A program made the position numbers and the translations under genes. 64,000 nt of DNA, taken from Ruminococcaceae bacterium UBA3903 (GTDB lineage Bacteria > Bacillota > Clostridia > Oscillospirales > Acutalibacteraceae). Within the stretch, counting starts at the first letter, position 1. Every line of letters begins with the position of its first letter. The stretch spans positions 16,412 to 80,411 of the forward strand of contig DGFJ01000004.1 in NCBI GenBank assembly GCA_002391625.1, in the 5' to 3' direction. This document shows, piece after piece, positions 25,639-35,277 of this stretch. The notes beneath the pieces are model-generated. The model saw only the letters and a list, made by a program, of their open reading frames with translations, ran no database searches and was not told the DNA's origin.

Positions 25639-26598
25639 ATGAATAAAAAATTATCAAAGAAAATTATAGCAATGGCATTATGTGGAGTTTTAGCCACAGC
25701 CACAATGCTAACAGGCTGTGGCAGTAATAACGGCAGCAGCTCTGCTGCTTCATCAAAGTCATCATCATCTCAGTCAGCATCCTCTGCTACTGCCCAAGAT
25801 GCTACCTCTGCACCTATTGATATACTAAGCACCACTAAGAAGGACGCTGTTGTGTACGAAGACAAGGAGCATAAGGTTGGTTACCAGCTGGACAAGCCAG
25901 CCGTAGGAGAGCAGGTAGCTATAATCCATACCAGTATGGGTGATGTTTCCCTAAGACTTTTTCCTGAAGCTGCACCCAAAACGGTGGAAAACTTCGTAAC
26001 CCACGCCAAGGACGGTTATTATGATAATTTGACCTTTCACCGCATCATTGACGGCTTTATGATACAGGGCGGTGACCCTAACGGCACTGGTACAGGGGGA
26101 GAAAGCATATGGGGGGATTCCTTTGAGGATGAATTCAGCGACCATCTGTTTAATATCCGTGGTGCTGTAGCTATGGCTAACAGTGGCAAGGATACAAACG
26201 GCAGTCAGTTCTTTATAGATCAGGGTGACGCAGACAAGTTTAAGGAAAACGGCGGCTGGACAAACTACGAAGCCCAATGGACGCAAGCGTACGGTATGTT
26301 GTCAAAATATTATGGTACTGAAAGCTATGACAGCTTTATAGCTCAGTACGGCTCATACTGTATGGACACAGATTTAATCAGTGAGGATATTAGAAAGCTG
26401 TACGAGGAAAACGGTGGTAACCCAACACTTGACGGTGCGTTTAATGCAACAGACAAAGGACACACTGTATTTGCACAGGTATATGAAGGTATAGATGTAG
26501 TTGACAAAATAGCCGCAGTGGAAACAAACGCATCTACCAATAAACCAACCACAGATGTAACAATTAAAAACATTGAAATTACAACCTATAGCGAATAA
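25639..26598 (+). CDS. Peptidyl-prolyl cis-trans isomerase lipoprotein, cyclophilin type
   Basis: A 319-residue exported foldase. A signal peptide ends in the lipobox LTGC (cysteine near residue 27), followed by a Ser/Ala-rich linker. The cyclophilin domain (about 90-315) shows FHRIIDGFMIQGGDPNGTG and GSQFFI, with an insertion of about 70 residues before the last strand (HTVFAQVYEGIDVVDKI). It would assist folding of proteins outside the membrane. AAAGGAGAAT precedes the ATG. A possible promoter (TTGATT, 16 bp, TATAGT) lies about 50 bp upstream. trxA follows by 52 bp, so the two may be cotranscribed. Confidence 0.88.
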   Translation: MNKKLSKKIIAMALCGVLATATMLTGCGSNNGSSSAASSKSSSSQSASSATAQDATSAPIDILSTTKKDAVVYEDKEHKVGYQLDKPAVGEQVAIIHTSMGDVSLRLFPEAAPKTVENFVTHAKDGYYDNLTFHRIIDGFMIQGGDPNGTGTGGESIWGDSFEDEFSDHLFNIRGAVAMANSGKDTNGSQFFIDQGDADKFKENGGWTNYEAQWTQAYGMLSKYYGTESYDSFIAQYGSYCMDTDLISEDIRKLYEENGGNPTLDGAFNATDKGHTVFAQVYEGIDVVDKIAAVETNASTNKPTTDVTIKNIEITTYSE

Positions 26599-26650
26599 AA
26601 TATAGGGGTTTGTGAAAAAACTAAAAGTGTAACAGAAAAGGAGAATTATT

Positions 26651-26974
26651 ATGTCAGACGTAATTAAGCATCCAAATGCACAGGATTTTGACCAGCTTAT
26701 TGAAAGCAATGGCGTCGTGTTAGTAGACTTTTGGGCTACATGGTGTGGTCCTTGCAAAATGTTAGCGCCAGTTATTGAACAGCTTGCAAATCAGTATGAT
26801 GGTAAAGCAGCAGTGGCAAAGGTTGACGTTGATGAGCAAAGTGCCTTGGCACAGCGTTTCGGCATCCAAAGCATACCAACTGTTATTGTGTTCAAAAATG
26901 GCAACGAGGTATCCCGAGAAATAGGCTTTAAACCAGCGGCAACGTATTCAGGCCTGCTGGATAGTCTGCTGTAA
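26651..26974 (+). CDS. trxA: Thioredoxin
   Basis: A 107-residue cytoplasmic redox protein with the active site FWATWCGPCKMLAP, the cis-proline region QSIPTVIVFKNG and the standard length. It reduces disulfides with electrons from thioredoxin reductase, which is not in this window. AAAGGAG lies upstream of the start. Confidence 0.96.
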   Translation: MSDVIKHPNAQDFDQLIESNGVVLVDFWATWCGPCKMLAPVIEQLANQYDGKAAVAKVDVDEQSALAQRFGIQSIPTVIVFKNGNEVSREIGFKPAATYSGLLDSLL

Positions 26975-27000
26975 TAATCAGGAATATGCTGTAATTCAAT

Positions 27001-27054
27001 AAAGCACCTGCTCATGACTTTTTGCACTTAAAATGTTGTGGGTGGGTGCTTTTA
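27001..27054 (+). terminator. Possible terminator after trxA
   Basis: AAAGCACC pairs with GGGTGCTTT around a long internal loop, followed by TTTAGC. It is weaker than the second hairpin at 27113. Confidence 0.45.
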
Positions 27055-27112
27055 GCAGAAAATAATAAAATCTAGTTAACTTTTACATTTGTTAATTATT
27101 TTTCCCTATGAC

Positions 27113-27160
27113 ATACACCCTCCGCATATGGAAGCCGAGGGTGTATTGCAAATTTTTTAA
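27113..27160 (+). terminator. Hairpin terminator between trxA and htrA
   Basis: ATACACCCTC pairs perfectly with GAGGGTGTAT around a 14-nt loop, followed by TGCAAATTTTTT on the plus strand. Confidence 0.6.
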
Positions 27161-27440
27161 ATCACATTAATTAGTAATAAACAAGCTTATGACAGCTTAG
27201 TACATATACTTGGTTTGTGAACAAAAATAACGAGCCTTTTGTGATAAAAACAACAAAAAGACTATTTTTATGGCATTTTATATCATAAGAATGAATATGT
27301 TCACAAATTATTTTTGTTTTGTTAAGTATTAATTAATCTGATTTTAAAACTCTGGTAAAAAAGTGTGGGTATTATATAACCATACCAAACAACACACAAT
27401 AAATAAACGGGACAACAGTGGTAAATACCACAAAGAATAA
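27161..27440. other. Upstream region of htrA
   Basis: About 280 bp without a gene. A 10-bp perfect inverted repeat, TTTGTGAACA (27214-27223) and TGTTCACAAA (27299-27308), brackets 75 bp and could be a regulator-binding pair. No promoter was assigned with confidence. Confidence 0.4.
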
Positions 27441-27455
27441 ATGGAGGTAACAGAT

Positions 27456-29120
27456 ATGACAAACAATAATGAAAACAAATTCGGTGGATACGTTCCTGAC
27501 AACAATCAGAACAGCAATGTACCAAACAACGCTGGCTCAAACTGGTATGCATCAAAAAGCTATGCAGAAAATGACATCAACGGACAAACAGCTGATAACA
27601 ATATATACAGTACCTCCCAAAATAACGGCGAGCCTGTAGCATCAGCTAAAAGCACATCTAATACAGCTTACGGAGATAACTACACAGAAACAACGGCAAA
27701 TACACAAAGCTTTAATGTTAATGATATACATGAGAATACAGGATATAGCAACGGTTATACATCACCTACAGCAGACAGTCAGCCTAATAGGTACTCAAAT
27801 GCTGTACAAACCTACCAAATCCCCAATAACCAAAAAAAGGCACAAAAGAAAAAGGGTAAGGGTGCTATGGTGGCAGTAATAGCAATTTGTCTTATTGGTT
27901 CAGGTGTATTTGGCTTTGGTGGTACAATGCTAGCACAAAGCTTGGCAAGCAACGGTGTCATCCCCTCAGGTGGTATGACAATTCAAAAGGTTGTTACCTC
28001 AGAAAAGACCAGTGATGAGGCATCAGGAGAAATGTCCACAAAGGATATTGCCGCCGCCACAGAAAATTCAGTAGTAGAGATAACCACAGAAACAGTTCAA
28101 ACAGGTTCTTTGTCTAAGCAATATATTAAATCTGGTGCAGGCAGCGGCGTAATAATTTCTGCCGATGGTTATATCATAACCAATAATCATGTTATTGATG
28201 GAGCAGAAAAAATAGTAGTTACCCTGCGTGACGGCACAACCTATGACGCTACATTGGTAGGTAAGGATTCACAGGTTGATGTTGCGCTGCTAAAGGTAGA
28301 GGCAACAAGCTTGTCAGCGGCTACCTTTGCTAATTCTGATGATTTGCAGGTTGGTGAAAACGTAGTGGCTATAGGTAACCCATTAGGTCAGCTGGGTGGT
28401 ACAGTAACAGAGGGTATCGTTAGTGCAACCAGCAGAAATTTGGACATTGATGGCAACACAATGAGCTTGATACAAACCAGCGCAGCTATCAATCCTGGTA
28501 ACTCTGGCGGCGGACTATTTAACGGTCATGGCGAGCTGGTAGGCTTAGTCGTAGCTAAAACAGTTGATACGGGTGTAGAGGGCTTGGGCTTTGCTATTCC
28601 TATTAACAATGTAGAGTCTATTTTGAGTAATTTAAAGGAGTACGGCTATGTGCGTGGCAGAGCTGTAATAGGCGTATCCTTAGTAGACGTAGCAAACTCA
28701 CAGACTGCTATGATGTACGGCGTGGATAAAACAGGTGTTTATGTTTCTTCCATAACAGGAACAGAGGCCAAAACAGCAGGCTTTCAGGTAGGTGACCTTA
28801 TTACTAAGGTTAACGATACCGAGGTTTCATCCTCTGATGATATAAAAGCTGTGGTAAAGAACTGTAAGGCTGGTGACACTTTAAAGGTTACCGTTGAACG
28901 CAACGGTTCAACAACAGACTTAAGTACAGTTTTGGCAGAGGATACATCAGAAACGGGAACAGAACAGGCAACCTCTGGTGCAAACAATGGTTTTAACGGT
29001 GGCTACAGCAACGGCAATGACGGCTACAGCAGCGGCAACGGTGGCTACAGCAACGGCAATGATGGCTACAGCAGTGATAACGCAATAGAGGACTTTTATA
29101 ATAACTATTTTGGTAATTAA
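27456..29120 (+). CDS. Membrane-anchored HtrA/DegP-type serine protease
   Basis: A 554-residue S1C protease. The first 125 residues are an Asn/Ser/Thr-rich cytoplasmic tail. A basic stretch (QKKAQKKKGKG) and one membrane helix (about 137-160) follow. The trypsin-like domain has His 245 in TNNHVIDGA, Asp 275 in DVALLKV and Ser 350 in NPGNSGGGL. A PDZ domain (about 400-490) is followed by a C-terminal tail of tandem Gly-Tyr-Ser-x-Gly-Asn units. It degrades or refolds damaged exported proteins. The start at MTNNN has GGAGGTAACAGAT upstream; an ATG five codons earlier overlaps that site. Confidence 0.92.
   Translation: MTNNNENKFGGYVPDNNQNSNVPNNAGSNWYASKSYAENDINGQTADNNIYSTSQNNGEPVASAKSTSNTAYGDNYTETTANTQSFNVNDIHENTGYSNGYTSPTADSQPNRYSNAVQTYQIPNNQKKAQKKKGKGAMVAVIAICLIGSGVFGFGGTMLAQSLASNGVIPSGGMTIQKVVTSEKTSDEASGEMSTKDIAAATENSVVEITTETVQTGSLSKQYIKSGAGSGVIISADGYIITNNHVIDGAEKIVVTLRDGTTYDATLVGKDSQVDVALLKVEATSLSAATFANSDDLQVGENVVAIGNPLGQLGGTVTEGIVSATSRNLDIDGNTMSLIQTSAAINPGNSGGGLFNGHGELVGLVVAKTVDTGVEGLGFAIPINNVESILSNLKEYGYVRGRAVIGVSLVDVANSQTAMMYGVDKTGVYVSSITGTEAKTAGFQVGDLITKVNDTEVSSSDDIKAVVKNCKAGDTLKVTVERNGSTTDLSTVLAEDTSETGTEQATSGANNGFNGGYSNGNDGYSSGNGGYSNGNDGYSSDNAIEDFYNNYFGN
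28981..29085 (+). repeat. Tandem GGYSNGN(D) coding repeat in htrA
   Basis: The DNA repeats units near GGCTACAGCAACGGCAATGA four times with minor changes, coding for alternating GGYSNGN and DGYSSGN units. This low-complexity tail may vary in length between strains by slippage. Confidence 0.6.
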
Positions 29121-29146
29121 TTTGTAAATTTTATTTCTGTCTAATC

Positions 29147-29176
29147 AAAACCACCAGTATAGCTGGTGGTTTTGAG
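29147..29176 (+). terminator. Terminator after htrA
   Basis: AAAACCACCAG pairs with CTGGTGGTTTT around a 5-nt loop just past the htrA stop, ending in TTTTG. Confidence 0.8.
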
Positions 29177-29221
29177 CTATTCCTATCTGTAGGTTAATAA
29201 CCAATTAACGTCTTTTATGAC

Positions 29222-29290
29222 ATAACCCCCTGTGCTTTTAGAGTGGTTGTCAGACCAACTCTATTTTATCACAGGGGGTTATTCTTTTTT
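29222..29290 (+). repeat. Nested perfect inverted repeat downstream of htrA
   Basis: ATAACCCCCTGTG (29222-29234) and its exact complement (29270-29282) enclose a second stem of TAGAGTGGT with ACCAACTCTA. TTCTTTTTT follows. It may be a second terminator, but the two-level fold is stronger than needed and could be a small mobile or RNA element. The rest of the interval to 29450 shows no gene. Confidence 0.5.
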
Positions 29291-29450
29291 ACAACTACTC
29301 CTCCCTACCTTTAGCTCAGCTTTTCTGGAAGTGGTCTTGCCTATTAGTTCAACCAAAAAGTGGCTGCTGCGAAAATTTCATTTCGTAACAGTCCCTTTAA
29401 TATCCTTTTCATTTCGATATTACACCGGCTATTTATAAAAAGCTTAAAAA

Positions 29451-29666
29451 TCATTTAAAAAGCTTTGATGTTTTACCCTTTATTTTATCACGACGCTGTG
29501 CTGTTTTTTCCTTGTTTATTAACAGGGTTCCATCATCTCTTATTTCCAAAACGTCACCCTCCTTAGCACCACTTGGTACTTCGTCAACTGTTATCCCAAA
29601 AAACTCCTTGTTTTCCTCACATATAGCATAACCATTTTCAAAACGGTCAATTATTAATGTTCTCAT
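29451..29666 (-). CDS. DUF3006-family small protein
   Basis: A 71-residue protein of the DUF3006 family (MRTLIIDRFENGYAICEE, then DEVPSGAKEGDVLEI and a Lys-rich C terminus), predicted to be a small OB-like beta barrel. Members are often encoded next to ComEC-like metallo-hydrolases, as here: the gene lies 13 bp after the stop of the MBL protein. The function is unknown. An A/G-rich site precedes the ATG. Confidence 0.8.
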   Translation of the reverse strand: MRTLIIDRFENGYAICEENKEFFGITVDEVPSGAKEGDVLEIRDDGTLLINKEKTAQRRDKIKGKTSKLFK

Positions 29667-29679
29667 ATTTTTTCTCCTT

Positions 29680-30597
29680 TTATTTTTCTGTTATTACTGT
29701 TAGCTTTTTACCGTCAGATGAAAAGACAACCGTACCATCCTCATCTGTCCTATACACTGATATTTCAGCTTTTTCCAAACGCTTAACTACTGACTTTTTG
29801 GGTAAACCATTATCATTTTCACCCACACAAATTACTGCATACCTAGGTGAAACCGCCTGCAGAAAATCCTCTGTTGTTCCAGTGTCGCTGCCATGATGTC
29901 CTACCTTTAGCACATCTGCCTTTATGTCCTCACCCAGCTTCAATATATCCTTTTCAGATTTTTCCATTACATCCCCCATTAGTAAAAAAGTATTTTCACC
30001 ATAGGTCAGCTTAACTGCTATAGAGTAATTGTTTATGTCGCTGTAATCATCCAATACAGGTGCTATAACCTGTAATTTTATATCACCATATGTATATATA
30101 TGTCCCACCTGTGGCTGTGTGGTCTTTAAGCCTTTATTTTCCAACGCCACCGTTAGCTGATTGTAACAGGCTGTGTTTGGTATCAGCTTGGCTGGTATCA
30201 TGGGCATCCAAAAATCAGCTACCTGAAAATCCTTTATTATACCAGACATATCCCCTATGTGGTCTTTATCCTGATGTGTGGCTATTACCAAATCCAGCTT
30301 TTCCACATCACGTTCTTTTAGGTAGCCTTCCGTTATTTTATTTATGCTTTCAAGCCCGGCATCAATTAAAATATTGTGGTCACCGCTGTTTATAAAAATG
30401 CTGTCAGCCTTTCCAACATCAATAAAATGTACTGTTAAGTCACCCTCCGTTTGGCTGATTTTACCTAACCCTGCCTGAGAAAAAACCTGCTTCCACGTGG
30501 GTACGCCTAAGCCGCCGCCAAATGTAATTAACAGCACCGTTACAACAGCTATAGCCACCGCCACACAAATAATTATCATTTTAGGTGACAGCTTCAT
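29680..30597 (-). CDS. Membrane-anchored ComEC-like metallo-beta-lactamase-fold hydrolase
   Basis: A 305-residue protein with one N-terminal membrane helix and an extracellular MBL domain like the C-terminal domain of ComEC/Rec2. HFIDVGKADSIFI opens the fold, THQDKDHIGD is the metal motif, and LKVGHHGSDTGT is the third histidine site. Such stand-alone proteins are thought to act as nucleases or phosphodiesterases at the surface. AGGAGAGG precedes an ATG that overlaps the ygiQ stop by one base (TGATG), so translation is probably coupled. DUF3006 follows. Confidence 0.85.
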   Translation of the reverse strand: MKLSPKMIIICVAVAIAVVTVLLITFGGGLGVPTWKQVFSQAGLGKISQTEGDLTVHFIDVGKADSIFINSGDHNILIDAGLESINKITEGYLKERDVEKLDLVIATHQDKDHIGDMSGIIKDFQVADFWMPMIPAKLIPNTACYNQLTVALENKGLKTTQPQVGHIYTYGDIKLQVIAPVLDDYSDINNYSIAVKLTYGENTFLLMGDVMEKSEKDILKLGEDIKADVLKVGHHGSDTGTTEDFLQAVSPRYAVICVGENDNGLPKKSVVKRLEKAEISVYRTDEDGTVVFSSDGKKLTVITEK

Positions 30598-32516
30598 CAC
30601 TTACCTCTCCTGTTATTTTTAGGCCTTTTAGGAGTATTACCAGCTGCCCTTGCCTTCCTTTTTTTATTGCAGTTAGGCTTGTGAGAGCTTTTACCTACTG
30701 CCTTTTTAGCTGGGGGAATATATCCAGCCGGTGGTGTTATTAAACAATTTTTGCCTGTACCTATTAGGTCTGTTCTGCCAGCCAGCTTCAACGCCTCTAC
30801 AACCAGCTGTTTATTTTTAGGATTAAAATATTGCAGCAAGGCACGCTGTAAGGCTTTTTCACGGGATTCTTTTGGCACATAAACCTCTTCCATTTTGTAC
30901 GGGTCTAAGCCCGTATAGAACATACAGGTAGAAACGGTACCTGGCGTGGGGTAAAAGTCCTGTACCTGTTCTGGTCGTATATGCTCTTTCTTTAGGAACT
31001 GTGCTAATTCTACTGCGTCCTTAATAGTAGAACCTGGGTGAGATGACATTAAATAAGGCACCAAATACTGCTCCTTATGAGCATGGCTGGTTATGTCGTA
31101 AAATTTATCTGCGAAGCTCTTATAGGCTTCAATATGGGGCTTACCCATTTTATCTAAAACCGACGCTGAGCAATGCTCAGGTGCTACCTTTAGCTGACCG
31201 CTGACATGGTATTTTACAAGCTCCTCAAAAAACTGGTCACTTTCGTCCTCCATCATATAATCAAAACGTATACCAGAGCGTATAAACACTTTTTTTACTC
31301 CGTCAAGCTTTCTAAGCCGTCTAAGCATATGCAGGTATTCATTGTGATCAACCTGCAGCTGTTTGCAGGGCTGTGGTGCTAAGCATTTTTTGTTTTTACA
31401 CATACCTGCTTTTTCCTGTATTTTGCAGGAGGGCAATCGGAAGTTAGCTGTAGGGCCGCCTACGTCATGAATATAACCCTTAAACCTTTTGTTTTTAGTT
31501 AGGGACACAGCCTCGTTTACAACTGATTCTTCGCTGCGGGTAGTAATAGCCCTTCCCTGATGAAAAGCAATAGAGCAAAAGTTACAAGCACCAAAGCAGC
31601 CACGGTTGTGGGTAATAGAAAATTCAACCTCTTCTATGCCTGGCACACCACCTACCGCCTCATAGCTAGGGTGATACATACGCTCATATGGTAAAGAATA
31701 TACCCAATCCAGCTCATCCTGTGTCAACGGCGGCATGGGCGGATTTTGCACCAATATTTTACTGCCGTGACGTTGTATAATTTTTCTGCCACGCACTGCG
31801 TCCTGTTCCTCCATCTGCTTTCGGCAGGCAACAGCATAATCCTTTTTATTGGTACTAACCTGTTCAAAGCTTGGGCAGTCAGCCGCCGCTGTCGGCACAT
31901 AATCCTTTGTATCCACCGCATAGCAAATACCACGAATATCATATAGCATCTCCACTGGCAAGCCGTCATTTAGCCTGTTGGCTATTTCTATTGTTTGGTT
32001 TTCACCCATGCCAAAGGACAAAATATCAGCACCGCTGTCCAAAAGTATAGATGGACGCACACAATCATCCCAATAATCGTAATGTGCAAAACGTCGCAGC
32101 GATGCTTCCAGCCCGCCGATAATCACCGGTGTTTCAGGGAACAACCGCTTTATAATTTGTGTATAAATTATAACTGCCCTATCGGGGCGTTTGCCCGCTC
32201 TGCCACCTGCTGTATAGGCATCATCACTACGCTTTCTTTTAGCGGCGGTGTAATGTGCTACCATGCTGTCTATATTACCAGAGGACACCATAAAACCAAG
32301 ACGTGGCTTTCCAAAACGCAGAAAATCCTTATCAGAGTGCCAGTCAGGCTGTGCCAAAATAGCTACCTTGTACCCCGTTGCCTCTAGCACTCGGGAAATA
32401 ATGCTGATGCCAAAGCTTGGGTGGTCAACGTAGGAATCACCTGTAACCACTACAAAGTCGGGGCATTCCCAACCTTGGCCTTCAGCTTCTTCATTTGTCA
32501 TTGGTAAAAAAGCCAT
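30597..32516 (-). CDS. YgiQ-family radical SAM protein
   Basis: A 639-residue protein. The N-terminal domain (about 1-280) is the UPF0313 region (SYVDHPSFG, VIIGGLEASLRRFAHYDYW). The radical SAM cluster motif is CFGACNFCSI (CxxxCxxC), and the C terminus is a Lys/Arg/Pro-rich tail (about 590-639). YgiQ-type proteins are widespread but their reaction is not settled. The start at MAFLPM follows GGAGAG; a GTG three codons earlier falls in that site. The gene is followed by the ComEC-like gene with a one-base overlap. Confidence 0.9.
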   Translation of the reverse strand: MAFLPMTNEEAEGQGWECPDFVVVTGDSYVDHPSFGISIISRVLEATGYKVAILAQPDWHSDKDFLRFGKPRLGFMVSSGNIDSMVAHYTAAKRKRSDDAYTAGGRAGKRPDRAVIIYTQIIKRLFPETPVIIGGLEASLRRFAHYDYWDDCVRPSILLDSGADILSFGMGENQTIEIANRLNDGLPVEMLYDIRGICYAVDTKDYVPTAAADCPSFEQVSTNKKDYAVACRKQMEEQDAVRGRKIIQRHGSKILVQNPPMPPLTQDELDWVYSLPYERMYHPSYEAVGGVPGIEEVEFSITHNRGCFGACNFCSIAFHQGRAITTRSEESVVNEAVSLTKNKRFKGYIHDVGGPTANFRLPSCKIQEKAGMCKNKKCLAPQPCKQLQVDHNEYLHMLRRLRKLDGVKKVFIRSGIRFDYMMEDESDQFFEELVKYHVSGQLKVAPEHCSASVLDKMGKPHIEAYKSFADKFYDITSHAHKEQYLVPYLMSSHPGSTIKDAVELAQFLKKEHIRPEQVQDFYPTPGTVSTCMFYTGLDPYKMEEVYVPKESREKALQRALLQYFNPKNKQLVVEALKLAGRTDLIGTGKNCLITPPAGYIPPAKKAVGKSSHKPNCNKKRKARAAGNTPKRPKNNRRGK

Positions 32517-32569
32517 AAAAAGCACTCTCCTTTTTTGTTATATACAAATCATCATACATAAGCCTAGGC

Positions 32570-35245
32570 TTATTCGGATGTCATATTGTTTCGTTCTAAC
32601 CATTGCTGATAGGTAATCCTTACCTCTCGTGCCTTTGAACCCTCATGAGGTCCAACAACACCCATTTGCTCCATTTCGTCTATTAGCCTGCCTGCTCTGG
32701 CATAGCCTAGCCTTAAACGTCTTTGCAATAAGGATGTAGATGCTTGTCCCGCTTCTACCACCAGCTTTATTGCCTCCTCCATCATTGGGTCGTCGCTTTC
32801 CTCACCTGCCGATGAGCTGCCGCTGCTGCCCTTGGAATTACTGTTAATTTCTGTAGCTGCTATTTTCTCTATCTCTTCTACAACCTGCTCGTTATAGTCA
32901 GATTTATGAGATTGCTTAATATACCCTGTTACATTTTCTATTTCTTCATCAGATGCGTAACAGCCCTGTACACGCAAAGGCTTTGGTGAACCCACAGGTG
33001 CAAACAGCATATCACCACGGCCAATAAGCTTTTCTGCACCGCCAATATCCAAAATAGTACGGGAGTCTATTTGTGACGATACCTTTAGAGAAATTCGGCT
33101 AGGTATATTTGCCTTGATAACACCTGTAATAACGTTTACAGAGGGACGCTGTGTAGCAATTATCAAATGCATACCTGCGGCACGTGCCATCTGTGCTAAG
33201 CGACAGATAGACTCCTCAACCTCGTTTGGTGCTGCCATCATAAGGTCGGCTAACTCATCAATAGCAATTACAATGCTGTGCATTTTTTCAGTAGGTACTG
33301 GCAGGTTGTCCTCGTTAACCAATGGCTCGTCCTGTAATTGCTTGTCTGTTTTATTTTCTCTGATTTTATTAAATTTGTCTATCATTTTATTATAGCCATA
33401 AATATCCCTTACATTATAAGCTGAAAAGGTTTTATACCTTTGAAGCATCTCGTTAACCGCCCAGTTTAACGCACCGGCAGCCTTTTTAGCGTCAGAAACA
33501 ACAGGTATCAGCAAATGAGGAATACCCTTATATTTTGAAAACTCAACCATTTTAGGGTCAATTAGCAGCAGCTTGACCTCCTCTGGGGACGCCTTGTACA
33601 GCAGACTAATTAAAATGGAGTTTACACATACCGATTTACCAGAACCAGTAGTACCAGCAATTAACAAATGAGGCATTTTACCTAGGTCAGCTACCACAAT
33701 ATTACCAGAAATATCCTTGCCCAACACAACACTAAGCTTGCTTTTAGAGGTGTTAAACTTGCGGGAGTCAATAAGCTCACGCATAGAAACCATGCTAACT
33801 ATACGGTTAGGCACCTCAATACCCACCGCCGCTTTACCAGGGATAGGTGCCTCTATACGCACACCATCAGCCGCTAAATTTAAGGCTATGTCATCACTAA
33901 GGTTAGTTATCTTACTAATTTTTACACCAGGAGCTGGCTGCAGCTCAAAACGTGTTACAGATGGGCCACGACATATGTTTACTATCTTTGCATTGACACT
34001 AAAGCTCTCCAGTGTGGTTATTAGCTTTTCACCATTTGTTTGTAGCTCCTCCATAGCTTTTGTATCATCATCACCGCTGTTTGTTGGATGTAAAAGCTCC
34101 ACAGGAGGGAAAACATAATTTGACTCCTGTTGTTTTTGTAAAGCTTTATCATTTCCTAGGGAGATATTAACCTCCTCTGCTATAACCTTTTCTGCTGCAT
34201 CAATAGGAACATCTGATAAATCAGACGGTCTATTCTCATCATCCTTCTGTGACTGAGTTTTTTTCTTTTTTGATATTATATCAGCTACCTTAGAGGCTAC
34301 TGGTTTAGACTGCTGGTTAATATCTACTGGAGTATTCATTTGATGAATAAGTGTTTTTAGCCTGTCACCATAATCTGTTACCTGTTCACTGTCATCATCC
34401 AAGGGTACATCAATGTTAAAATCGCCGTCATTAAGCACCTCACCTGTTGCCGTATCTACCGTAAGGGTTTTAGGCAGCTTCTTCGGTGCTTTGGCTCTAG
34501 CCCTTTCTTTCTTTAGAGCCTCCTCCTCCATCAGCTTACGTCGTTGCACTCTTTGCTCACGTCGCATTAGCTGTTGTTCTCTGGCAACGGCTACATTATC
34601 CTTTACAGCAGACACTGGCTTTTTAACGGCTTTTAAAAGATCCTTTATAGTAATGCCAAACAAAAACATTATGGTAACAATTAACAATATCACCGTAATA
34701 ATCTGAGCACCTGACAACCCGCATAGTAACGCTGCTGGCACACCTAGCACACCACCTAACAGCCCTGAACCATTACCAGCTATACCGTTGGCATATAATA
34801 CACCCAGCTCTGTAAAAAAACCGTTTTGTGGCTTCATGGGCGTTGTAAACACATAAATCACCGCAGAAAAAAACATAATTGCCAGCGTAGCTAATGTTAG
34901 CTTGCCAGCAATTTTACCGTTAGCTTTTCGTTCCATAGCGGTTATTATTGCTACATACAGCAGTAATAAGGGCCACAGTATGGCGTAATCTCCAAACATA
35001 CCCATTAAAAAATTATGTAAGAAGTTCCATACGTTTTCTCCGGGTACCAACACCAAGGAAAACAGCACGGCGGCACAGGCGAACAGTAAAATCGCCTTCG
35101 TCTGTGCCGCCATATTACTTTTAGGCTGAACCTCAGATGGTTTTTCTGCGGACCTTTTTGGTGGTGCTGACGGCTTTGGCGGCGCCTTTTTAGCTGTCTG
35201 CTTAGTATTCTTTTTTTCTGTTGAAGTAGTTTTTCTTGTAGCCAA
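32570..35245 (-). CDS. DNA translocase FtsK/SpoIIIE
   Basis: An 891-residue septal DNA pump that moves chromosomes into daughter cells and the forespore. Four N-terminal membrane helices follow a basic Lys/Pro-rich leader. A charged linker of about 230 residues leads to the RecA-like motor with Walker A GTTGSGKS (about 531-538) and a KLLLIDPKMVEFSKY segment. The C-terminal gamma winged helix has TSLLQRRLRLGYARAGRLID. The preferred start is TTG at 35245, 8 nt after AAAGGTGG; a GTG four codons earlier lies within that site. Whether the protein is the division FtsK or the sporulation SpoIIIE cannot be told; one copy usually serves both roles. Confidence 0.93.
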   Translation of the reverse strand: MATRKTTSTEKKNTKQTAKKAPPKPSAPPKRSAEKPSEVQPKSNMAAQTKAILLFACAAVLFSLVLVPGENVWNFLHNFLMGMFGDYAILWPLLLLYVAIITAMERKANGKIAGKLTLATLAIMFFSAVIYVFTTPMKPQNGFFTELGVLYANGIAGNGSGLLGGVLGVPAALLCGLSGAQIITVILLIVTIMFLFGITIKDLLKAVKKPVSAVKDNVAVAREQQLMRREQRVQRRKLMEEEALKKERARAKAPKKLPKTLTVDTATGEVLNDGDFNIDVPLDDDSEQVTDYGDRLKTLIHQMNTPVDINQQSKPVASKVADIISKKKKTQSQKDDENRPSDLSDVPIDAAEKVIAEEVNISLGNDKALQKQQESNYVFPPVELLHPTNSGDDDTKAMEELQTNGEKLITTLESFSVNAKIVNICRGPSVTRFELQPAPGVKISKITNLSDDIALNLAADGVRIEAPIPGKAAVGIEVPNRIVSMVSMRELIDSRKFNTSKSKLSVVLGKDISGNIVVADLGKMPHLLIAGTTGSGKSVCVNSILISLLYKASPEEVKLLLIDPKMVEFSKYKGIPHLLIPVVSDAKKAAGALNWAVNEMLQRYKTFSAYNVRDIYGYNKMIDKFNKIRENKTDKQLQDEPLVNEDNLPVPTEKMHSIVIAIDELADLMMAAPNEVEESICRLAQMARAAGMHLIIATQRPSVNVITGVIKANIPSRISLKVSSQIDSRTILDIGGAEKLIGRGDMLFAPVGSPKPLRVQGCYASDEEIENVTGYIKQSHKSDYNEQVVEEIEKIAATEINSNSKGSSGSSSAGEESDDPMMEEAIKLVVEAGQASTSLLQRRLRLGYARAGRLIDEMEQMGVVGPHEGSKAREVRITYQQWLERNNMTSE

Positions 35246-35277
35246 CGTACCGTCCACCTTTACTGGAAAATTTATTT

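Noticed and set aside
29232..29438. A 68-codon plus-strand frame after htrA
   Set aside because: It starts inside a strong hairpin and has no ribosome site.
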